A DNA stretch of 64,000 nt from Actinernus sp. WN-2022 (Eukaryota > Cnidaria > Anthozoa > Actiniaria > Actinernidae). Position 1 is the stretch's first letter, and each line of letters starts with the position of its first letter. Positions 23,759 to 33,075 of this stretch are shown here, piece by piece. The stretch lies in contig JAOWCC010001589.1 in the NCBI GenBank assembly GCA_030867875.1, positions 149,083,745 through 149,147,744 on the forward strand, read 5' to 3'. The notes under the pieces are model-generated. The model had not been told where the DNA came from and searched no databases. It saw nothing but the letters and a program-made list of their open reading frames with translations. The translations under genes and the position numbers were made by a program.

Positions 23759-24110
23759 GGGGGATTAGAAGAGGGGCACTTATTAGAAGAGGGGTGCTTA
23801 ATAGAGAGAGGCACTTATTTAATTTCCTAAACCAAAAATGTAACACAATTATGTCAGATAATCGTTGAATGAGGGGGATTAGAAGAGGGGCACTTATTAG
23901 AAGAGGGGTGCTTAATAGAGAGAGGCACTTATTTAATTTCCTAAACCAAAAATGTAACACAATTATGTCAGATAATCGTTGAAGGAGGGGGAGGGGGGGG
24001 GGGGGGGGCTTATTAGAGAGGGGTGCTTAGTACAAAAAGGCTCCAAAGGGGGGCGCTTAATAGAGTGGAGGTGCTTTCTTGAGAGGGGGCACTTAATAGA
24101 AGATTTACAG
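23759..24110. repeat. Tandem 114-bp duplication and G-rich tract
   Basis: The segment starting GGGGGATTAGAAGAGGGGCA is present twice (from 23759 and from about 23873), with almost no differences. A run of about 18 G's follows near 23991-24008, and then diverged GGGGxGCTTAATAGA blocks. It looks like a degenerate G-rich element end rather than a gene. Confidence 0.7.
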
Positions 24111-24206
24111 TATATTATATAAACTAGGTTATCTAATAGATAGTGATTGCTGCGCTGTCATGAGTGCTACCTTACAACAAATCTCTTTCGCAAAGTCTCT
24201 TTTGCA

Positions 24207-25312
24207 GATAATAATAATAATAATAATAAGTTTATTTATATAGCGCCATATCAACTAATTTTTCATGGCGCTTTACATTGAATATTATATAAAGAATTGA
24301 ATAATTAAAACTAAAATGAAATAACCTATTTACAATATTTTTAAAAATAATCAACCTAAAAATTTTCCCTATGGACAATGACGTAAGAAATTAAAATCAA
24401 ATCAAATTAAAATATTGTACATCAATTATAGGCTAGTTTAAAAAGATGTGTCTTTAGTGACTTTTTAAAAATATCTACATTTGGTGAGAGGCGGATTGAT
24501 AACGGTAATGTATTCCAGACTTTTGGACCCACTACAGAAAAAGCTCTGTCACCATATGAGACTGTGCGTGACTTAGGAATGACTAATAATTTCTGTTCAG
24601 TAGAGCGCAGCGTGCGAACATTAGGGCGATATTTGAGTAGTTCTGTAATATATTGTGGCGATAGGCCATTAAGGGCCTTATAAACTAATAGTAAAACCTT
24701 AAAAATTATGCGCTGTGAGACTGGCAGCCAGTGCAATCTAATTAGAACTGGGGTTATGTGATCATATTTACGTGTAAGTGTAACGATGCGAGCAGCTGTA
24801 TTTAATACTGACTGCATTCTATCTAATTGATGCTTAGTGAGTCCATGAAGAAGTGAATTACAATAATCTAGTTTTGCAGTAACGAACGCATGTATAAGAG
24901 TTTCAGTTGATTTTTCATCAAGGTATTTCCTAATTTTCCCTATATTCCTAAGGTGATAGTGTCCAGATTTACATATGCTACTGACATGATCTCCGTGGGA
25001 CATGGACTCATCAAGTATAACGCCCAGGTTACGAACAGTAGACCGGTGTCTGATCGTATCATCACCCACTTCAACAGATGTAATACTTGGTCGTGGTTTA
25101 AACCGGGAGCTCAAAACAATAAGCTCAGTCTTGTCATCATTCAATCGTAGCCGGTTGTTAACCATCCAGTCATCAATGTCCCTTACACATCTTTCCACCT
25201 TTAACCTTGCCGCGCATGCATCTATTTCTGAATCTGCATCAAATGTAATGTACAATTGAGTGTCGTCTGCATAGAGATGGTAGAGTAGATTGTGAGACCT
25301 CAAGATATCAAG
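24207..25312 (-). mobile_element. CR1-like LINE, 5'-truncated, with 3' ATA-repeat tail
   Basis: Minus frame 25303-24422 (293 residues) encodes the RT palm and thumb: YHLYADDTQLYITFD (catalytic YADD), LIVLSSRFKPRP, NLGVILDESMSHGDHV, CNSLLHGLTKHQLDRMQSVL, and the C-terminal NTLPLSIRLSPNVDIFKKSL. Downstream is a short 3' UTR with TTTATATAGCGCC-type sequence and an (ATA)n microsatellite at 24208-24229, as expected of CR1/L2-type LINEs. Truncation near 25312 removes the endonuclease and RT fingers, the usual 5' truncation. The remaining frame has no stop, so the insertion is fairly recent. Confidence 0.85.
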
Positions 25313-26614
25313 ATGTTGTTGGTGTCAGGAGAGACCAACACTAAGAACAGGTACAAACATCTTTTGTTCGTTAGGCCAAACATGGTGTTATTTGTACTGA
25401 AGCTGGACAAGAATGCACCGTGCATAACCGAGAAAAGGCCTCTGGACAACCTGTATATACATTGGTATGATAGAGACAATTGTCTTTCTGGTAAATCAGA
25501 AACATAAAAAAAAACTAAATAATGAAGTCTATTGAGAAGAGCGAAGCTCGGCGCCAATTAGATAATACAATACAATACAATGTTTATTTATTGGTACTTT
25601 GTAACAACATTGTGTACATCAGTATATATGGTAAATGTTTCTTAGAAATAAAACAACTATATTTTTGGATCATATATTTTGAATATAGATGTGTTCTACG
25701 TTTGAACAATAACATGAACATTTTTTTTCTCTTAGAAATAAAACGATTATTTTTATTATTTTACTAACACATAAAACACTAACAACTGAAGGAACTTTTA
25801 TGCTTTTTGTTTGCAATATACAGTCTGCATTCACATTATTATCAGCTGTTTGTTCATAGGAGTTCTGGTTTCCAAAGCTGCATACAATGTCTATGATGCC
25901 ATTCATACTATTGTTCAGATAATATATTTCAATGTAAGACGAGAACCTAGAAGAAGAACAGATCACACGAATGGCATGCATTCCATTAGGAATTTTTTTC
26001 ACAAAACCTAATAACCCAATCTTCAAAACTTACCCTAACCATTCAGTAAAGAAGTTCACAGGTCAACAATGGGTGGTTAGAGCTAAACCCAGACAAATAG
26101 TTCACAGGTAAACGATCAGTGCATTTTGACCGTGACGGCGTGAGACGCGCTGTCGCTAATGAATGTCACACATGTGAATTCTAACCTCAGTCACGAATGA
26201 GAGATTCAAGCCAGTTCTCTATAAGTCATGTAGCTGTCCAAGGGCTACCATCATTCCAGAAATGATCCCATAATTTCAAGCAAAACAAAAATCCTAACCC
26301 AAAATTTGTAATCTATCTACTCTGCAATATGCACCAAATAAAAGTAAAGTTCAAGTGCTTCCTGCCAGGTTGAGGGCATACTGAGGTTACCAAATACTTG
26401 CAAAAGATAGTTTTCAAAATCTTCATTCCCTATTCTTGGTGGTTCAGCTGTAAACTGCTCAGCCCAAACAATATCCATGGGAGAAATGTACTGTTTCTTA
26501 TTATCGATACCTGCAATTCAATTCACAATTTTAAAATGAATATTCTACATGTATACCCTGGTACACTATTCAGACTATTGCAAATATTCACAGAAGAGTA
26601 ACAAGAGGTACATG

Positions 26615-26764
26615 TATATGTTGTGGTTTAATTTTGTCCTTGGTTCAATTTTTACATTCTATTGTTTAAGCGTTCCGGCCTGGTGTATGCTAATATATGA
26701 TAACAAATCTGAAACAATAGAACATAAAAATTGAACCAAGGACAAAATTAAACCACAACATATA
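26615..26764. mobile_element. 150-bp foldback with 54-bp arms
   Basis: The left arm TATATGTTGTGGTTTAATTT... and right arm are inverse copies with only a two-base difference, separated by about 42 bp. No coding potential. Probable MITE. Confidence 0.7.
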
Positions 26765-27019
26765 CAATGTACAATGCATTACCAAGTAGGTAAATTGTAA
26801 GCTTGTGCATGGCCAAGAAGAAAGGGAAGGCTGGGAAAGTGACATTCAAGGTAAAGTTTAACTGACAAGTGAGAATTAACAAACAATTAAAGCAGAATAA
26901 ATAAATATATTGAGATCAGAAATAGTTCGATATATAAATGATACATGTATTTAAATATTATATATATTGCAACCTTTTCCAGGTAACTAGCTAACCCATT
27001 TCCAGGGAGGTATAGTCAG

Positions 27020-28099
27020 CTAGTACATGTAAAACATTGATTTAAAAATGGTACCTGAAATCTCTGACAGGAAGAACAGCTCATCTGGTACCCCTGAAGG
27101 GCATTCTGCCATCTTACTTGGTCTAATGTGATGACTGTTCCATTCATTTGCAACTTTGTCTAATTCTTGTTGGAGTAAATCCATGAAGCAAAACTGTAGG
27201 CAGGAAATATGAATCACATTTCCAGGCTCGAACCTTCCAAAATCTGTAAGATCTTTAAATAATTTTATCCACCATTCCATTTCACTTTTTCTCAAAATTG
27301 ACCACCAAGCTTCCACTCGCTGATTAGCAGGTGAGGTGCCGTATCTGTGGCTATTCTCTCCAGAAAAAGGATGAGCTGCATTTCTGCAGAAAACGCTTTG
27401 AATGGAAGCAATAACAACATTTTCTGTTCCACAGTCAGTTTGCACCAGTCTTGGACATCCTTGAATCTGTTTCACACAATCTAGGTAGTACGTTGCAATA
27501 ACAGCTGGATTATGATTTGTTGCAGCTACTTGCAAAAACATAACCCTTCTCGAATATCCATCAATGCAACCGCTGATACAAAGACCATAAGGGGATAATT
27601 TGTCATAGCCATCGATGTGCCATGCAGCATTTGGTCCAGGGCATCTATACGTTCGTCGTTCTAGTCTTCTTCTTTTCCTCTGCAGAACACCGTGAGGATC
27701 CATCTCTTTCAAAAGTGTCCTGACAAAGTTTCTTCCAACAGAGAGCTTATACTTTCGCTGTAAACGTCTTGTCATTGAGCGATACCCCAACAGTCTGCCG
27801 GGACCATTTAGTTCAGAAGTAACTGCTTGGCGAACAACAGCAACTGCAGGCTGATTTCCCCTTCTGCGTAAACCAAGTTTATGGTTTATAAAGTACTTAA
27901 GTTGTCGAAGGTTCCAGGAAACTCCATGATACATAGTAAGGAACATTAAGATAACTGAATATCGATATCCAGCACTCCAATACGCAGATACACATTCTTC
28001 AGCTGTGTCATACTGCTCAAGGCAGGGGCATTCGGGCAAGCCAACAACAGTGACTAAATAAGAAAGCCAAATAAATGAAGTCACAAGCCAACTCTTCAT
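27020..28099 (-). CDS. DDE integrase-type transposase ('integrase core domain' family)
   Basis: Intact 359-residue frame. Residues about 36-75 form a helical N-terminal domain (AYWSAGYRYSVILMFLTMYH...LKYFINHKLGLRRRG), a HTH-like pattern I associate with integrase-like genes of fish and corals. The catalytic core follows: AWHIDGYDKLSPYG (Asp 1), RLVQTDCGTENV (Asp 2) and ANQRVEAWWSILRK (Glu), with the spacing of an rve-type RNase H fold. The first 25 residues are hydrophobic and may be read-through of an intron. At the 3' end, CAG|GTACC near 27050 could be a splice donor. It lies convergent to the HECT gene inside the same inverted repeats and could be the transposase of that half (the IS3EU class is my tentative comparison). 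Confidence 0.75.
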   Translation of the reverse strand: MKSWLVTSFIWLSYLVTVVGLPECPCLEQYDTAEECVSAYWSAGYRYSVILMFLTMYHGVSWNLRQLKYFINHKLGLRRRGNQPAVAVVRQAVTSELNGPGRLLGYRSMTRRLQRKYKLSVGRNFVRTLLKEMDPHGVLQRKRRRLERRTYRCPGPNAAWHIDGYDKLSPYGLCISGCIDGYSRRVMFLQVAATNHNPAVIATYYLDCVKQIQGCPRLVQTDCGTENVVIASIQSVFCRNAAHPFSGENSHRYGTSPANQRVEAWWSILRKSEMEWWIKLFKDLTDFGRFEPGNVIHISCLQFCFMDLLQQELDKVANEWNSHHIRPSKMAECPSGVPDELFFLSEISGTIFKSMFYMY

Positions 28100-28937
28100 T
28101 ATCTGTCTTCTTCTTTAATTCTAAGGCTAGTCTATTCTCCCACGGTCAAAATGCACTGGACCCGAGTAAATATCCAAGAGAATGGAAACTGGTAACTAAT
28201 ATAGTAACGCCTGGTCATTATTAACATGTTATTGAAATAAATAAGTATACCTAATTTCGGGAACGTTGTCATAAAAAAATAAAACTTTAAAAAATAAAAA
28301 CACAATCGAAACAATAGCTTTGCGGTTCGCTGATCTCTTGCATTGTCTTGTTTTTATTTATTTAAAGTTATTGTTTATTTGACAAAGATTTTGAAATTTG
28401 GTTATAGCGCGGCACCATACACACAACGATGAGCTAGAGCAAACATTCGTGAATTCTGTTTGCTATTTGACAATGAGCTGTACCGAAAGCACGTCTGTCA
28501 AACCCGGTGGCCCAGGTTCGAATCCTCAATTTTCATTTTTATTTCAAATTCCCCTCCCCCGGGCCAAAATGTCCATTACAGGGTCATATTAGGCGATTAA
28601 ATGTCCCTACCCCCGGGACACCATGACACTGCACTTTGTCAGTGCACAGTCGTAGCCTTTTCGATTGCGACTTGTTTCTCGAAGAGCAGACAAATCTTTG
28701 TTATAATTTGCGTTTGTATAGCCCGAATTCGAGATAAATAAACACTTGAAGTTTGATAAGTATATATTTTGTTGATAAGTATATATTATGTTTCGATTTG
28801 ATCGGTACATTACTATTAATCTTTTTCCCCCTAAACCTATTTAACATGTCGGTTTCCCTTCATTATTCCTCCCGATTAATTTTATCTTTCGTTTTGAAAA
28901 GCTGGTTTCCAAATTTTACAAAACAAATGTTGTGACA

Positions 28938-29140
28938 GAACCCAATACGTAATTCAACTTAACATTCAATCAACAAACTTTTCAAGAAAACTTGACTTTT
29001 TGAGCCGATGAAAACGTGCTGTCCAAAAAAACTCCCGCGTCGCGCCAGTAAAATTACTGAGCACCGGTCAAACCGGTTTTTTGCAAGTAAGGTAATTATA
29101 ACATGTCACGCAGGCTATAGTCACGCTCCTCCCAACAAAT
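28938..29140 (-). repeat. 203-bp inverted repeat, right copy
   Basis: Exact complement of 13841-14043 as far as I can compare. It runs directly into the inverted 18-bp array at 29142. Confidence 0.9.
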
Positions 29141-29141
29141 T

Positions 29142-29678
29142 GGCAAGTGTTTTCATTCTGGCAAGTGTTTTCATTCTGGCAAGTGTTTTCATTCTGGCAA
29201 GTGTTTTCATTCTGGCAAGTGTTTTCATTCTGGCAAGTGTTTTCATTCTGGCAAGTGTTTTCATTCTGGCAAGTGTTTTCATTCTGGCAAGTGTTTTCAT
29301 TCTGGCAAGTGTTTTCATTCTGGCAAGTGTTTTCATTCTGGCAAGTGTTTTCATTCTGGCAAGTGTTTTCATTCTGGCAAGAGTAGTATGTAAAGTGGCG
29401 GTTCTGGGAAACTTTCAACAAAAATGTTTCCCAGAACCGCCACTTTACATACTACTCTTGCCAGAATGAAAACACTTGCCAGAATGAAAACACTTGCCAG
29501 AATGAAAACACTTGCCAGAATGAAAACACTTGCCAGAATGAAAACACTTGCCAGAATGAAAACACTTGCCAGAATGAAAACACTTGCCAGAATGAAAACA
29601 CTTGCCAGAATGAAAACACTTGCCAGAATGAAAACACTTGCCAGAATGAAAACACTTGCCAGAATGAAAACACTTGCC
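29142..29678. repeat. Giant palindrome: two 18-bp arrays head to head around a 31-bp stem
   Basis: Array 2 (29142-29381) reads GGCAAGTGTTTTCATTCT. Array 3 (29457-29678) is its inverse and is shorter by exactly one unit. Between them, 29382-29412 and 29426-29456 are perfect 31-nt inverse copies (AGTAGTATGTAAAGTGGCGG... / ...CCGCCACTTTACATACTACT), with a 13-nt loop TTTCAACAAAAAT. The 44 bases 29382-29425 are themselves an inverse copy of terminal-repeat sequence at 29767-29810 (and a direct copy of 45426-45469). Stem arms total about 250-270 nt. Confidence 0.9.
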
Positions 29679-29938
29679 CTCCTTGCTTGCACACTTTGTT
29701 GTTTTCTCTTGTCCCGTGTATCCTTTTTTGAGTTAAAAACCGTTTATTTCAGGGTTTCTTGCACACATTTTTGTTGAAAGTTTCCCAGAACCGCCACTTT
29801 ACATACTACTTTATACAGTGTTGCCCAAAATTGTCACTAGACATTCTTACACCTAAAAATCCAAAAGTGTAAACCTATTAGAGATATGATTATTATACTG
29901 TATATCGATCTCTTCCACTATGGATAATATATCGTGCC
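29457..29938 (+). repeat. Polinton left terminal inverted repeat
   Basis: 18-bp array followed by about 260 bp from CCCTCCTTGCTTGCACACTT to the first codons of the F-box gene. The complement lies at 45298-45560 plus the array beyond. I count two mismatches in the 260-bp portion (near 29742 and 29893). It contains promoter module copy 1. Confidence 0.9.
29850..29906 (+). promoter_or_regulatory. 57-bp promoter-like module, copy 1 (in left TIR)
   Basis: Begins CACCTAAAAATCC and ends ATGATTATTATACTGTATAT, with a TATA-like core. Same length and register as 30628-30684, and (inverted) 45330-45386. The core ends 14 bp before the ATG of the F-box gene. Confidence 0.6.
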
Positions 29939-30597
29939 TTCCCATGGAAATCTTGACTAAGATCATAGAGCATGCAGGTCCTACGTCATTCGCAAGCATC
30001 GCAAGGACATCGAAACGCCTAAACGGTGCCGCATCTCTCGCGCGCTACGAGAACGTAGACGAAGAGTTCCGTAGACAAGCACTATGTTTTGGTTTGAGGT
30101 CTACTCGTAATGACGACGATCGAGACAAAATGGCTAGGACTTTCGGTATTTCCGCAAGCTACATCGACGACAGCCTTCCTCTTCTCTACGCCAGTGAATA
30201 TGGTAATCTTAATGTCGTTAAGTGGCTCATTAAGCACTTACGTTTCGATAAGATGGATAGATACACCAATCATGTTCTACGCGCTGCCCTTGAGTATGGT
30301 CATCTTGGTATCGCTAAGTGGCTCACTAAGCACTTCCAGTTCACCAAAGAGGATAAAGCCGTCAAGCTTGCTATGTTAGATGCCAGTATGAATGGTCATC
30401 TTAATACCGTTAAGTGGCTCATTCGACGTTTTCAGATAACCATAGAGTGTGAATACGTTGATCTTGCTATACTAGGCGCCTGTAGAAATGGTCATCTTAT
30501 TACCGCTAAATGGTTCGTTAAGTGGCAGCACTCCCAGCTCACCGAGGACGAAAAGGTTCTACTACATAACTATATAAATGCTTATGATGCCATATAG
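29920..30597 (+). CDS. F-box plus ankyrin-like repeat protein
   Basis: 225 residues. The N-terminus ISCLPMEILTKIIEHAGP with SFASIARTSKRLNG is a typical F-box (Skp1-binding) motif. From about residue 90 there are four copies of a 'YGHLGIAKWLTKHF'-like unit, with GNLNVVKWL, GHLGIAKWL, GHLNTVKWL and GHLITAKWF spaced about 33-35 residues, i.e. ankyrin-type repeats. An F-box with ankyrin repeats suggests a substrate receptor for an SCF ubiquitin ligase, a strategy known from poxviruses with the opposite domain order. The start codon lies inside the terminal repeat, with promoter module 1 immediately upstream. The frame is intact. Confidence 0.7.
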   Translation: MDNISCLPMEILTKIIEHAGPTSFASIARTSKRLNGAASLARYENVDEEFRRQALCFGLRSTRNDDDRDKMARTFGISASYIDDSLPLLYASEYGNLNVVKWLIKHLRFDKMDRYTNHVLRAALEYGHLGIAKWLTKHFQFTKEDKAVKLAMLDASMNGHLNTVKWLIRRFQITIECEYVDLAILGACRNGHLITAKWFVKWQHSQLTEDEKVLLHNYINAYDAI

Positions 30598-30627
30598 GAA
30601 GAAGAAGAATCCGATTGAATTTAACTG

Positions 30628-30684
30628 CACCTAAAAATCCAAACTTGAGTAACTGTTAGAGGAATGATTATTATACTGTATATC
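30628..30684 (+). promoter_or_regulatory. 57-bp promoter-like module, copy 2 (internal)
   Basis: Matches copy 1 base for base over the first 16 positions and over most of the last 30 (three differences), with no gap. It lies 31 bp after the F-box stop and 90 bp before the ATG at 30775, so it is a likely promoter for the Cys-rich gene. Confidence 0.6.
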
Positions 30685-30774
30685 ACCACCAAATGGTATT
30701 AGTATATATTCTTTATTCCACGATATTAGCTTACGTTGTCATCTTAGTACGCATTAACACCATACAGATCGAAC

Positions 30775-31233
30775 ATGTCGAAGAAGGACTCGAACGTAGA
30801 CGCCGCAATAACTTGTGATTGGTTGATGAGAGGGAAGGACTCGAAATGCCCAAAGAAGATTTCGAAGACATCGAAGTTCTGTGCCCAGCACAACTGCCAA
30901 ATCTCAAAAGGCTGTGCCCCATTCGTGCCATGCTCGAAGTGCGGTAAAGGATGTCGTACTAGTTACGGGCTTTGCTCAAGATGCGACCGTCTCATTATCA
31001 AGAAGTGTCCCCACATAAGACGCACTAAGAAGTCCAGCAAGACGCTAGAGGAAACTCCACAGCCAAGAAAGGAGGAACTTGCAGAGCCAAACGTGGTGGA
31101 ACCGGAGGAGCCTGCTGAGGTAGCATTGCCCGCGGAACCAAGAGTGCTGGAACCAGAGGAAGGTCTCGGAGAGTCTCTCAGCCATGCTTTCGACGAGGTG
31201 TTGGCTGCCTTGAGGAGCGAGAAGGACGCTTAG
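30775..31233 (+). CDS. Cys-rich, probably zinc-binding protein
   Basis: 152 residues. The N-terminal half has paired cysteines and a histidine: CPKKISKTSKFCAQHNCQ, CSKCGKGCRTSYGLCSRC and KKCPH, suggesting two zinc sites. The C-terminal half is Pro/Glu-rich and ends in an amphipathic helix (FDEVLAALRSEK). I do not recognise a named family. Similar short Cys-rich proteins accompany cnidarian Polinton-like elements as far as I recall. A nucleic-acid-binding or regulatory role is only inference. It precedes the TFIIB-like gene. Confidence 0.6.
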   Translation: MSKKDSNVDAAITCDWLMRGKDSKCPKKISKTSKFCAQHNCQISKGCAPFVPCSKCGKGCRTSYGLCSRCDRLIIKKCPHIRRTKKSSKTLEETPQPRKEELAEPNVVEPEEPAEVALPAEPRVLEPEEGLGESLSHAFDEVLAALRSEKDA

Positions 31234-31240
31234 GAATAGC

Positions 31241-31313
31241 CACAAAAAAAAAAAAAGAATGAAGAAAGTCGTTGCGTGACCCTCTTCATTCTTTTTTTTT
31301 TTTTTTTTTTTCC
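31241..31313. terminator. A-tract/T-tract hairpin after the Cys-rich gene
   Basis: A run of A's followed by GAATGAAG, then about 20 bases, then CTTCATTC and about 20 T's. This forms a stem of more than 20 bp. It sits between the stop of 30775-31233 and the start of 31347. A similar structure occurs at 40575-40655. It may end transcripts or encode a poly(A)/poly(U) signal; function inferred only. Confidence 0.4.
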
Positions 31314-31346
31314 TTTCTATTAAACGGATGACATCTACAGAGTATC

Positions 31347-32285
31347 ATGGACGAGCTCATCAGATTGTTTGGTCCTGGGACTTGTAGAAGCCTGCATATC
31401 AAACCACAATTGCATATTAACACCAGTGAAACATGTTCTGATTGTCTCTGCCCCTTGGAAATACAAGGAACGGAATTCGTGTGTCCCACATGTGGTCTTG
31501 TTTCCGAGGCCGAACCATGTGAAGAAACGAAGATCGATATTACTACTACTCGACTGCGTATAGTAGGTCCGGACGGATTTCAGTATCAAAGTGATCTAGA
31601 CCGCGCAAAACCAAAGCAAAGCGATAACACGGACCTGCAACGACGAATGCTCCTACGAGAACTACAAGCGTACAACACTATTTACAAACAAAGTTATGAC
31701 CTATCGTTCCCTATGAACACATTAGGAATCGTAGCCGACGCATTTATCCAAGTAATGAAAGTTTGTCTCAAGCGTAGCGATGTTAAGAAAAATATTTTAG
31801 CTGCTCTACTCTACCACGCATGCATACAATGTGGGTTCGTCCGATCTAGAGGCGAGGTTGCTCGCTTCATGCAACTAAACGACAGAAGCATCTGTAGCGG
31901 AGAGGTCTTTATACGTTCTCTGTATAACGACGATAAGATTGATGTAGACTTGGATGTCGAGCACATAGTTCCTCACATTGCAACGACTTTCCTTAAACTC
32001 GATCCTCAAGGAGTACCTATGGACGTTCAACGAATAGTCCATGAGGTCGTTACTACAGCAATAGAAAACAATATAGGCCCCAGATCAATACTTAAGACGA
32101 AAGTCGCTGGAGCAAGTTACGAGGTGCTACGTCGTTTAGGATCGTCTATGTCTCTTGGCGATGTCGTTAAACGCTGTGACATATTTGAAAGTGCGGTTGA
32201 GCGTTTTGTCAAGGAGTTGCTTTCTTACCATTCCTACTTTGAGCCAATCTACACTAGACATGGGCTAACTAGTAGTAGGACTTAG
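31347..32285 (+). CDS. TFIIB-like / VLTF3-like transcription factor
   Basis: 312 residues. Residues 30-55 form a zinc ribbon (CSDCLCPLEIQ...FVCPTCGLV), as in TFIIB and in the viral late factor VLTF3. A helical region follows with NILAALLYHACIQCGFVRSR and GEVARFMQLNDRSICSGEVF, the alternating pattern of a cyclin-fold repeat. A second helical repeat (about residues 205-300) ends the protein. I infer an initiation factor that could direct host or viral RNA polymerase to the element's promoters. Whether it is nearer TFIIB or VLTF3 needs a profile search. The frame is intact. Confidence 0.6.
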   Translation: MDELIRLFGPGTCRSLHIKPQLHINTSETCSDCLCPLEIQGTEFVCPTCGLVSEAEPCEETKIDITTTRLRIVGPDGFQYQSDLDRAKPKQSDNTDLQRRMLLRELQAYNTIYKQSYDLSFPMNTLGIVADAFIQVMKVCLKRSDVKKNILAALLYHACIQCGFVRSRGEVARFMQLNDRSICSGEVFIRSLYNDDKIDVDLDVEHIVPHIATTFLKLDPQGVPMDVQRIVHEVVTTAIENNIGPRSILKTKVAGASYEVLRRLGSSMSLGDVVKRCDIFESAVERFVKELLSYHSYFEPIYTRHGLTSSRT

Positions 32286-32336
32286 CGAAGTGAAAGTGAG
32301 AACCATGTTCGTTCCTTTCATAGGAAACGTCGATCC

Positions 32337-32958
32337 TTACCCTACTAAGCTGCCAAGTTTTTCTCGCATTTCCTTTTGCACTTCTTGCTTGAGTTCGGCT
32401 CGAACCCGATCCGGACATTTTTCACCTATGGAAGTCTCACGACGAATTTCAGATCTCATGATCTCATACTTATTCGCTTCGTTCAGGATGAGACTGTATT
32501 CAGAGTCGGATATGTTTTCATCACGTAGTGCCTTCGATACTAGATCTCGAATCGTATTGATTTTCGCCTTTGCCAACATAGTTGTCCTTTCATGCTTAGA
32601 AACCTTCATTCCTAACTTTCTAGCTCCAAGGGTCGTAGATGCTGAAATTAATCCACATAGCCCCCCAATAACTCCAAGTGGTAGACCAATCACTATTCCA
32701 ACCCCAGTCAACGCTACGCCCAATCCAGATCCAGATAAGATCACAGATTAGACCTCCAGTTGCCACTGCGATTCCATGAACTATTCCTTGAGAACGTGCA
32801 TATTTCTTGCGCACACCTTCGTAGTGCCTTTCTTGAACTTCTATGTCCGAAAGCGTGTCTCGGATCGTTTGCAGTCTAAAGTTCTTTCCAGTGTCGTTAG
32901 CGATCTGTGGATAGATACTTGGTGCTGATGGAAACGGTTGAATCGAATCGCCTTCCAT
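32337..32958 (-). pseudogene. Conserved Polinton-associated membrane protein, frameshifted
   Basis: Starts at ATG 32958 with a PQIANDTGKNFRLQ segment, then RHYEGVRKKYARSQGIVHG. After about 32745 the sensible sequence moves to another frame (SGSGLGVALTGVGIVIGLPL: Gly-rich, transmembrane-like), followed by a charged helix (KHERTTMLAKAKINTI, then LRDENISDSEYSLILNEA). The shift equals one surplus base. Proteins with this 'YEGVRKKY + Gly-rich hydrophobic + helix' layout recur in cnidarian elements of this type, from memory. Function unknown; a virion membrane or internal protein is a guess. Confidence 0.6.
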
Positions 32959-32966
32959 TGTACGTT

Positions 32967-33000
32967 ATACGTATAACTTACTCAAGCTTCAACACGTACA
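32967..33000 (-). promoter_or_regulatory. Palindromic TATA element GTTATACGTATAAC
   Basis: The perfect 14-bp palindrome at 32969-32982 lies 10 bp before the ATG at 32958. It is similar in style to the palindromic TATA elements at 33660-33699 and 36548-36567, and a CTTCAACA string follows as at those sites. Confidence 0.45.
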
Positions 33001-33075
33001 GTATGGGTCGACCCTGGAAGTCTATCAGATTGCCTTTCTCATCGAGAATTGTCAGACGTACCTAGAGTATCGTAC

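Larger units (their letters stand above)
21362..24206. other. Gene-free stretch with small inverted-repeat elements
   Basis: It holds the foldback at 21540-21853, the MITE at 22716-22833 and the G-rich duplication at 23759-24110, which are listed separately. I see no credible coding exon. Confidence 0.5.

Noticed and set aside
28495..28535. B-box-like GGTTCGAATCC suggesting a tRNA or tRNA-derived SINE
   Set aside because: The stems around it do not pair as a T-arm, and no A-box lies at the expected distance upstream.
32290..32751. 153-residue plus-strand frame
   Set aside because: It is antisense to the conserved frameshifted membrane-protein gene (32337-32958) and shows no conserved pattern.
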